Assembly: GCA_020444325.1 (NCBI GenBank)
Contig: JAHLLD010000003.1
Location: 209,572-273,571 of the forward strand
Source of the DNA: a bacterium
Lineage (GTDB): Bacteria; Bacteroidota; Ignavibacteria; SZUA-365
Reading direction: 5' to 3'
Length of the DNA stretch: 64,000 nucleotides
Of this stretch, positions 10,501 to 16,758 are shown in pieces; within the stretch, counting starts at the first letter, position 1, and the number at the start of each line of letters is the position of its first letter. The notes under the pieces were generated by a model. That model had not been told where the DNA came from. It did not search any database and saw only the letters and a program-made list of their open reading frames with translations. Position numbers and translations under genes: made by a program.

Positions 10501-12491
10501 CAGCGCCGCAATACACTCTGACGCTCAATAACCCGCTGGACACCGTTCGCGTTGATGTTCGTGTCCGTCTGGACTTGATTTCCGCTCCGCATCTGGGTCC
10601 TGCTGCAGGGGATTCCCTCGTACGCGATTCCTTCAACGTAGAGGCGAAATCTGATCAGAGCCTGCAATTCAACATGGTGCTGCAGAATCCACCAGCCGTG
10701 CCAACCGATGACACATTGCTGTTTGCGATCACGGTGGATGGATTCACGTACTACTGCAGCAGAATTGTGCATATCGATGTCATCGATAAAACAGTGGTGT
10801 GCACGCTGAACGCTCCAGATCAGATCGATGAGTCCACCGTGCTTTCCCGAGCTCTCGTTCCATTGCAATACAATCTGACGAACTCCGGGACTGTGCAGGT
10901 TGAAGTCGACCGAATCGAGCTTGAGATCGCACCCGGGAGTGGTGTGATGACAGAAGACGCACTGATTCGCAGTGGGGGAACGCTCACACCAGGTAACAGT
11001 ATTCCGCTGGACTGGAATCTGCGGATTCTTGCTCTACGATCTGCACGGACAGCCCATTTTAGCGTTACCGCATACGGCAGAGACGATGAGGTTATTGCAG
11101 CATGCACAAAAGAAATTGAGATTGAAGCTGTGGAGAGTCCCAAATGCAGACTGAATGCAGTAGATACGGTGCGCTTTGACCGGGATCATGTTCGATATGA
11201 ACCTTATCCTGTTCCTTTGACAGTTATGCTGGACAATCTCCTCGATGAGGAAGAAACGAATGTCGTAGCTGAAATCGCGCTCGATCTTGCCCCGAGGTTT
11301 GAGCTGAATGCCACCGAAGTCGCACAGAAGAACATGCCGGTGCTCGATACGCATTCAACTTCGGTGTTGGGCTGGCTTCTCATTCCGCAGAGAGCTTCTA
11401 TTGCCGAAGATCAGGAAATCATCGTGCGCTACCGTTCCGACGAGCAGACGGAGTGGAAACAGTGCAGCATGATTATTCACATCGAAGCCTGGCCGGAGGA
11501 GACAGGTATTGCCTGTTCAACGGGTGGACACGATTCCCTGTACGCCGATCCCTACTACGAACGCTTCATCCCTGATCCGCTTTTCGTGTCGTACACCGTA
11601 ACGAATACCGGGACGATAGCACTCACGGGCTGTGAGGCTTCGATTGTGTTGCCGAAAGAGTTCGTCCTTGCCGGATCGGACAGTACGCAGCTCTTCACAT
11701 CGCCGGAGTTTGCAAATCAGCAAGGTGGACCCGTTTCTCCCGGCACACTTCTCCCGAACGCAACCTGCACGCGGTGGTGGATGATCACGCCGTCCAATCA
11801 GCTGACGGCAGCAGGACCCGTTGACATCACATGGCAATGGCGTTCCGATCAGCAGGGAAGTGGTGATGGATGCAGTTCCTCGATTGAAGTCGTTTTCGAT
11901 TCCCCGGCCGGTATCGTCCTCTCCCCGAAGCACCTGTACTTCGAAGCCGAGCGCGGCGGACCGCTTCCCGCAGCGCAGAACGTGCAGCTGTGGACGGGTG
12001 GAGGATTGACCATGCCCTGGAGCATGCAGCCCACTGAAACCTGGCTGAATGCAAATCCACTCTCCGGCAGCCAGGAAGCCACGGTCGCCGTGCAGCCGAA
12101 TAGCACGATGCTTGATGTTGGTGGACACGCAGCCGCACTGAACGTATCCGCGGCTCCATCGAATCGCAGCATCGCAGTGACATACGTGATTCGGAAGAGC
12201 ACCAGTGTTGGCGACCCATCGATGCCTGCCGCGTTAACGCTCGAAGCATGGCCGCAACCGGTCACGATCGGTGGTATGCTGCAGGTGGCCATTGCAGGTG
12301 CGGGAGATGAGAGCTATCGGTTGTCCCTGTACGATATGCTCGGACGCGAACGCCTCTCCCGCACACTCGAAGCCGGTGAACAGTGGAGTATCAATGTGTC
12401 CGCCACACAGTTCACTCCGGGAAGCTACATCCTTCGCGTCACGGCGGTGGATGGCACCCAAGTATCACGATTACTCTCAGTAATCAGGTAA
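7536..12491 (+). CDS. Giant secreted T9SS protein with N-terminal DUF7948-like region and repeated Ig-like domains
   Basis: 1651 residues from the ATG at 7536, chosen because MRFTTLILLLVILPSF is a signal peptide and GGAG at 7526-7529 is well spaced. After the signal, residues ~30-250 include IRNAGQWDNSVRFAI and WDGVDIEID, the pattern of the DUF7948 region found before SBBP beta-propellers. A propeller-like part follows to about 700. Residues ~720-1460 hold about six Ig-like repeats, each with the theme C-x-(I/V)-x-G-P/S-D, a conserved hydrophobic core and paired cysteines. Residues ~1470-1555 resemble a BACON-type domain. The end (YDMLGRERLSRTLEAG, then PGSYILRV) is a T9SS type A sorting domain. 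It is likely exported by Sec, then moved to the surface by T9SS. The function is unknown. The first half is more AT-rich than the second. Confidence 0.88.
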   Translation: MRFTTLILLLVILPSFMRVGGGEPEPYDIPCMVIRNAGQWDNSVRFAIPGENGSLWFLKDGLAITRPRSGKTLPGELSLNGADDGTVEMEIIRLRFKNHSDAMRLMAMDTADAVSHFYLCADSTKWREDVSNHGRVRYANVWDGVDIEIDALGRSAEPGWKEITAAGNGRPAIRIRSRNEITREKMKFELQQGNEVQQFPYDPAVAATFMNFVRLGADRVVKTEGNMLVISGLTLDADFPQVNSTRSFYAGTWNSTFVKYNTSIKEVVYSTYFGPTPLGQGARGWTGSESIDVHEGKVSALTRGGANFPINRAIPGSEPPSASVDDYQSVILVLDEYGHYELASYVGGPGKIEPVSIHQRNEEYYIYGLVSVNAGDSVAAITHDAIEPYAEFRQPHGSDTYTSVFGIVSTQLDSLSYMTYIYPSTVLNALIAPENDHFHMHVDDTDGSVVFVMGNRFAGIDDVPLRNTLISKEQISGQVGAYVAKYSRVKNDYEYATWYGFADRSFWYETSLLQADGDLILYGRTYPRSGTYSLPGIWTTYGNNIPERIVSTARTIGCIDATGKSIGGVNINTGLASNENISNIIEGPCNLILCTGNLYYPSQGALESDEVMPLINAFDTMSIAAPSPYNIDDLFLIALDANTLDVVFSSFWNHPYKAVPAQPNISSRPNGYLLYSDSYLPDRISRLPDWRILGSSLTEGRYYVDLRIPTPCRQFSCAISSIDTIKVEKTRGYGEPRTFDVHYTLSNLSDAKGARVLQATIDVPPGLEVVAPSSAQPMLPAEIGPGESASCTWTLRVKDASLIGDTLEVLCKAFFVDPESGAEWPAAEEWCTYDIVVKRFDEDDPRLSCLIEGPDRVYWKGNGYAETPDGEVGLLHYMVTYTNVTSAPVPVASFQQSAIPNCRIFRNPFWPGETIAPGASVSFPVEVRIDALRFDRDIIVRTSAMDEYGLPWSDCEIHTNIPGVPELPCEVEGPEKIVWNTALSTADPAAPQYTLTLNNPLDTVRVDVRVRLDLISAPHLGPAAGDSLVRDSFNVEAKSDQSLQFNMVLQNPPAVPTDDTLLFAITVDGFTYYCSRIVHIDVIDKTVVCTLNAPDQIDESTVLSRALVPLQYNLTNSGTVQVEVDRIELEIAPGSGVMTEDALIRSGGTLTPGNSIPLDWNLRILALRSARTAHFSVTAYGRDDEVIAACTKEIEIEAVESPKCRLNAVDTVRFDRDHVRYEPYPVPLTVMLDNLLDEEETNVVAEIALDLAPRFELNATEVAQKNMPVLDTHSTSVLGWLLIPQRASIAEDQEIIVRYRSDEQTEWKQCSMIIHIEAWPEETGIACSTGGHDSLYADPYYERFIPDPLFVSYTVTNTGTIALTGCEASIVLPKEFVLAGSDSTQLFTSPEFANQQGGPVSPGTLLPNATCTRWWMITPSNQLTAAGPVDITWQWRSDQQGSGDGCSSSIEVVFDSPAGIVLSPKHLYFEAERGGPLPAAQNVQLWTGGGLTMPWSMQPTETWLNANPLSGSQEATVAVQPNSTMLDVGGHAAALNVSAAPSNRSIAVTYVIRKSTSVGDPSMPAALTLEAWPQPVTIGGMLQVAIAGAGDESYRLSLYDMLGRERLSRTLEAGEQWSINVSATQFTPGSYILRVTAVDGTQVSRLLSVIR

Positions 12492-12504
12492 CGGCCATGA
12501 TCGG

Positions 12505-12524
12505 AAATATGCAGATTCTGCATA
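12505..12524 (-). repeat. 20-bp near-palindrome TATGCAGAWWCTGCATATTT, copy 1
   Basis: Read on the minus strand this is TATGCAGAATCTGCATATTT; its inner 17 bases form a perfect palindrome around one central base. It lies between the stop of the T9SS giant gene and the lipoprotein gene. It is the only copy not read as Tyr-Ala-x-x-Ala-Tyr in a gene. Confidence 0.75.
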
Positions 12525-12547
12525 AAAGTGGTTCACCATGCAGCAAT

Positions 12548-13126
12548 ATGACGCTCAGCTTGGTGCGATTATTCTCGTTGGTCACTGCCATGGCAATATT
12601 GCTGGCAGGCTGTTCTGGATATGAGACGCTGTCGCTGGCTGAATTTGAGCAGTCTGTGCGTACGAATGCAGGGGACGGTTTCGATGTCGACAGCGTGCGG
12701 CTTAATGGTGATGTGGTTGCTGGGGCACTACGGTATCAGGATCTGGGGATATTCGTTAAGGAGGACAGGGTATACCGCGCCGTTGTCATCGAGGATGATA
12801 CCTTGCTGTTGGGACAGGATGATACGGTCGAGATATGCGGCTCGGATACATACGCGGTTGGATACACTGATGGCGGGGAAGTGAAGGAGTCCAGGGGCAG
12901 GATTTGCATTGAGTACTGCGTTGAAGGGGCCACGGTCATTACCGGGTTCGATGATTCGGATCGAGGTGGTGTCGGTGACGAAGGACATGCTCTCCGTTTA
13001 TCAGAGATCGAGCAGGTAGGCCGTCTGCGAAGCGCGAACGAGTATCTTCTGTACATCTTTGTTGGAGTGGGTGTCGCCGCGGTGCTGACGACATTGTACC
13101 TCCTGAGTCAGCTGCGGACAGGATGA
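12548..13126 (+). CDS. Lipoprotein with C-terminal membrane segment, unknown function
   Basis: 192 residues from the ATG at 12548. This start gives a compact lipoprotein signal ending in LLAGC (Cys22); in-frame ATGs at 12497 and 12509 would give longer leaders, and no strong ribosome-binding site settles it. The mature part is acidic and contains four cysteines around residues 97-120 (EICGSD and RICIEYC). A hydrophobic helix near the end (YLLYIFVGVGVAAVLTTLYLL) suggests a second membrane contact. I do not recognise the family. It lies between two T9SS cargo genes and ends in LRTG, a sequence whose DNA is repeated at 16.39 kb. Confidence 0.75.
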   Translation: MTLSLVRLFSLVTAMAILLAGCSGYETLSLAEFEQSVRTNAGDGFDVDSVRLNGDVVAGALRYQDLGIFVKEDRVYRAVVIEDDTLLLGQDDTVEICGSDTYAVGYTDGGEVKESRGRICIEYCVEGATVITGFDDSDRGGVGDEGHALRLSEIEQVGRLRSANEYLLYIFVGVGVAAVLTTLYLLSQLRTG

Positions 13127-13163
13127 TTCAGTTAAGTCCAGCGAAATATCAAGCTGCTAGAAG

Positions 13164-15560
13164 GTGAGAGATTTGAGAATCAAATTGCATGTTCTTTATG
13201 CCATGGGAGTACTCATCATTCAGATGTGTGTTTTTTCCATGCAACCTGCTGTGTCGCAGGTCCCGTACCCGGTTGCTTCCAGGTGGACGTCGTTGGGACC
13301 GAACGGTGGGGACTGGGCTCTCCGCGTAGAGATTCCTACCTCATCATCTGCGCATATATATGCCTGCGGAATCAATGAAGTGTTTCGAAGCGACAACTTC
13401 GGCGCGCAATGGATCAATATCTCAAACAACATTGGTGGACCGGACTGCCTGAACGAGAATCCCAGACTCATTCTATCTGCCACTAATAACAGAGAACTGT
13501 TCATAATAAACTCGAGTGAGATAATCTACCACACGATGGATGCGGGTGAAACCTGGGAACGGATGTATTCGGACTCCGTCAATTTTCTGCTGCATGTTGA
13601 TCCCAGGAATCCCGACCTCATGATCGCGCGGAAGTATTTATCCACCCCATACCTCAACTCTTTTGTGGCGTCAACGGATGGGGGACAGACGTGGCAAGAC
13701 CGGTCCTCTGGAATCGACACCACCATGGGGCGGCTGCTTCTGAATCCAAATCCCTTCTTTCACGATCACTTGCTGGCTTTTCAACCAGCTGGTCATGGTT
13801 CGGATGTCATCAGTGGTCACCTGCTTTATGCCAGTTCCGATTTCGGTTTGCACTGGCGAAAAATCTCATCGTTGGACAGCACACAGACGGAAACCGTTGT
13901 CACCTTCGATTCACAGAATCCTTCAATCTTCTATGTCCGCAGTTTCGCTTCCGCCTCAGGTGTTCTTAAAACTACCGATGCCGGCACCACGTGGGAGGCG
14001 GTTGGAAATGGACTGCCAGCACCTCCGTCGTTTGGCTACAGACTGACCGTCGATCCATCGCGTTCGAATGTCGTGTATGCACACGATGGAACAGATATCT
14101 ATCGCAGCACTAATGGTGGTAACGACTTCAGTGTTCTTTCGGCAGCACCGTCCCTCGGACGCATCAATACGATTACTATCGATCCCATTGATTCCATGCG
14201 ACTGTATGTGGGAGCTGTCCCAACGGGCGTCTGGTTCAGTAATGATGGAGGTATTTCATGGGAGGCGCAATCGAACGGACTGACCATCAGCGATGTTGCA
14301 GCCTTCTCATGCCTTTCGAAGGATTCGATTTTCGCACTTGTTCACGGCAAGGGTCTGCTCCGCACAACCAATGGCGGCGGTGATTGGGAGACTCTGTTAC
14401 CCGATCCTTCGAGTTCTGAGGCTTCGATGATTCTCGTTCAATCGGACGGTGAGCATGCGATCTATTCCACGCGTGTTCCGTCATCCTGGTATGGGAGCAC
14501 CACCGCATTTGACACGACAATCATAGCTAGGAGCACTGACGCAGGAACCATATGGGAGCAACTTCATATTCCGCACAGGTCGGTCTCGCATGTTGGCGTC
14601 TCCTCTGATCGGCAGGTGATGTATGCAGATTTCTCTGCTGGTGTTGATTCAACTGGATCATTATTGGATGGGCTGATTAGAAGCTCGGACGCCGGAAACA
14701 CATGGGAAATTCTTCAGCTTCCGGGATACCGGATCAATTCCGTGCGAAACATCATTGTTGATCCAGTGAATAGTGACCGGGTGTACGCAACAGTAATTGC
14801 GCTGCCTTCGGCCTCGCTTCCCAACCGTGGCAGCCTCGTGATCCGGAGCGATGATGGAGGAAAATCGTGGACTACCATTGCAGATACCATATACGGCTTT
14901 GTAGTGCGTCCCAGGCAGCCTCACATACTGTTTCATCTATCCAGCGATGAACATCACCGCAGGATCCTGAACAGGAGCAGCGATTATGGGGCAACCTGGG
15001 AGCGGATAGCTGTCGGCTACAAAGTCCGGGATATAGTCCCGCATCCATTGCATGTGGATATGCTTTATGGTGTAACAGATCCGGGACGCATCACCTACAG
15101 TACGGATGGAGGTGCGAGCTGGAGGGAAGTTGAGTCCAGTGGTTCCTGCAAAGGGCTCCTACAGGTCGCGCCAGTACAGGTTGATTCTTCCAGTTTTGTT
15201 CTTTTTGGTTCTACTTCGTATGGGGGACTCAAGGTCTATCAAGGCGATGTCGTTTCTTCGATCACTGTGGAAAATCAGCCGTTGGATATTCATCTTGGTC
15301 AGTCGTACCCGAATCCAACGCACTCCGGTAGTACCGGGATGAAAACGACAATCCCATTCTCCCTTGATCAGGATGGGTATGTCCGTCTTGTCATTCATGA
15401 CATCATGGGCCGCCGTGTTCGCACGATTGTGAACCATACGTTGTCCGCCGGGGTTCACCACGCTGAAATCGATATCAAGGGACTGCGTCCAGGAATTTAT
15501 TATTACACGCTGACAGCCAATTCGCAGACTGCTACAAAAACACTCGTTGTGGTTCGCTGA
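13164..15560 (+). CDS. T9SS-exported beta-propeller protein with Asp-box (BNR/VPS10-like) repeats
   Basis: About 798 residues. The signal peptide is hydrophobic (VLYAMGVLIIQMCVFSM) and cleavage after AVSQ is plausible. At least ten Asp-box motifs of the form S/T-x-D-x-G-x-T-W are seen, such as STDGGQTW, TTDAGTTW, SNDGGISW, SSDAGNTW, SDDGGKSW and STDGGASW. These mark beta-propeller blades as in sialidase-like, sortilin-like and photosystem-assembly-like proteins. The C-terminus is a clear T9SS type A sorting domain: LGQSYPNPTHSG, YDIMGRRVR-like IHDIMGRRVR, and PGIYYYTL. The listed start is a GTG; TTG at 13173 behind AAGGTGAG or an ATG 13 codons on are alternatives. The role is probably extracellular binding or adhesion; catalytic residues were not identified. 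Confidence 0.88.
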   Translation: MRDLRIKLHVLYAMGVLIIQMCVFSMQPAVSQVPYPVASRWTSLGPNGGDWALRVEIPTSSSAHIYACGINEVFRSDNFGAQWINISNNIGGPDCLNENPRLILSATNNRELFIINSSEIIYHTMDAGETWERMYSDSVNFLLHVDPRNPDLMIARKYLSTPYLNSFVASTDGGQTWQDRSSGIDTTMGRLLLNPNPFFHDHLLAFQPAGHGSDVISGHLLYASSDFGLHWRKISSLDSTQTETVVTFDSQNPSIFYVRSFASASGVLKTTDAGTTWEAVGNGLPAPPSFGYRLTVDPSRSNVVYAHDGTDIYRSTNGGNDFSVLSAAPSLGRINTITIDPIDSMRLYVGAVPTGVWFSNDGGISWEAQSNGLTISDVAAFSCLSKDSIFALVHGKGLLRTTNGGGDWETLLPDPSSSEASMILVQSDGEHAIYSTRVPSSWYGSTTAFDTTIIARSTDAGTIWEQLHIPHRSVSHVGVSSDRQVMYADFSAGVDSTGSLLDGLIRSSDAGNTWEILQLPGYRINSVRNIIVDPVNSDRVYATVIALPSASLPNRGSLVIRSDDGGKSWTTIADTIYGFVVRPRQPHILFHLSSDEHHRRILNRSSDYGATWERIAVGYKVRDIVPHPLHVDMLYGVTDPGRITYSTDGGASWREVESSGSCKGLLQVAPVQVDSSSFVLFGSTSYGGLKVYQGDVVSSITVENQPLDIHLGQSYPNPTHSGSTGMKTTIPFSLDQDGYVRLVIHDIMGRRVRTIVNHTLSAGVHHAEIDIKGLRPGIYYYTLTANSQTATKTLVVVR

Positions 15561-15589
15561 TTGACAATCCACGCCCGAGTTGCTATTCT
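15561..15589 (+). promoter_or_regulatory. Candidate sigma-70-type promoter for the GIN-domain lipoprotein gene
   Basis: TTGACA at 15561-15566 and TATTCT at 15584-15589 are separated by exactly 17 bases. It begins directly after the stop of the Asp-box protein and lies 36 bases upstream of the next ATG. The match to the general -35/-10 consensus is good, but many Bacteroidota use a different housekeeping consensus, so activity is uncertain. Confidence 0.45.
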
Positions 15590-15624
15590 GGAGCATTCAG
15601 CGTATTGAGTGAAAAACTGACGAG

Positions 15625-16371
15625 ATGCGGATGACTCGGATATTGATGTTGCTGGGAATTGTCCTGCTGATTGTTTCTGCAGGTTGTGATGATGACCACG
15701 GAGCATCATCACCTGATGGACCAAAAGAAGTGGTTTACGGCAATGGCGTCTTGGTTACAGATACTGTGACGATCGGCGATGTGAAACGACTTCGGGTATG
15801 GGGTGAAGTCGATGCAAGGATCGAAATGGGGGATACTGCGAGAGCAATCCTTACGACTGACAGTAATATTCGCCCGCACCTTTCTGCATCTAACTGGGAA
15901 GACCTATTCTGGCTAAAGCTAGATTATGAAGGTGTTGACGCAAGGCCCACAAAATGTGAGGTCATAGTTAACGTCCCCAGCATCCATACCATAACATCAC
16001 AGTACTTGTCCAATTGCGAGATATCCGGCTTTGACATGCAGGATAGTGTTTGGATTCATGGAGTATATGGATCGGATTATAGCGGTGAACTCTCATCCAA
16101 GTACATATCGATTGATCTGTCAGGTTCAAGAATATCCATGGCAGGTGAAGCGGGTGAATGTGACCTTGTCGTGACAGGTACTCTTGCGGAGTTGGATGGT
16201 TTCGTCTGTAAGAATCTGCAGCTGAGATGCGAAAATGGTTCTACGGCATCGGTGTATTGCACTGATACACTGGAGATAATCAATAGAGGTAGAGTCACTG
16301 TCGAGTATTATGGCAATCCGAAGCACGTCGAGTTGTACGTGGATAGTCTGTGTACAGTCATAGCACATTAA
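15625..16371 (+). CDS. Lipoprotein with GIN (DUF2807) domain
   Basis: 248 residues. The signal MRMTRILMLLGIVLLIVSAGC ends in a lipobox with Cys21, followed by DDD, which may matter for sorting. The mature protein is a beta-rich repeat domain: KRLRVWGEVDARIEMGDTA, then strands around NCEISGF, KYISIDLSGSR and GTLAELDGF. This is the pattern of the GIN domain, a right-handed beta-helix often called putative auto-transporter adhesin head. Four or so cysteines in the last third are unusual. Function unknown; likely cell-envelope attached. It has a candidate promoter of its own. Confidence 0.82.
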   Translation: MRMTRILMLLGIVLLIVSAGCDDDHGASSPDGPKEVVYGNGVLVTDTVTIGDVKRLRVWGEVDARIEMGDTARAILTTDSNIRPHLSASNWEDLFWLKLDYEGVDARPTKCEVIVNVPSIHTITSQYLSNCEISGFDMQDSVWIHGVYGSDYSGELSSKYISIDLSGSRISMAGEAGECDLVVTGTLAELDGFVCKNLQLRCENGSTASVYCTDTLEIINRGRVTVEYYGNPKHVELYVDSLCTVIAH

Positions 16372-16447
16372 AGCTGTGAGAAGCAACGTGCGGACAGGAT
16401 GATTCAGATAACACGATCGCACGGAGCGTAATAATCTGGAGGTGGTA

Positions 16448-16672
16448 ATGAGATGGGTGATGTTATGTTCTGTGCTGTCGGGAATGCTGCTCATCGGTAT
16501 TGCATTTTCGTGTGGAGTGCTGGCCGATGTGGGAATTGCGTTACAATCAAATTATCGCCCTGCTCTTTCCGGGCATTGTCCTTATCGTGCTTCCGTTCCT
16601 TCTTGCGTCCCGACGAAAGAAGACCGTACGGGATACGAAAACATGACCCAGGTCGGAATTCTGCAACGCTGA
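16448..16672 (+). pseudogene. Small two-helix membrane gene, probably frameshifted
   Basis: A strong ribosome-binding site (GGAGGT, 16439-16444) precedes ATG 16448, which encodes MRWVMLCSVLSGMLLIGIAF, a hydrophobic helix, then a polar tail of low quality to 16672. In another frame, ATG 16527 to stop 16646 encodes 39 residues with a second hydrophobic helix, QIIALLFPGIVLIVLPFLLA, followed by a basic tail RRKK. The two halves together look like one small two-helix protein disrupted by a frameshift around 16525-16535. Two overlapping small genes, or a sequencing error, are alternatives. No family is recognised. Confidence 0.45.
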
Positions 16673-16758
16673 ATGGTCTTCGCCTATTAGCGTTCAGAGA
16701 CGAACAAGCCGTCGAAACGGACTGGATCAAGAGCTTGATTTGATCGGGAGATCAGGTT

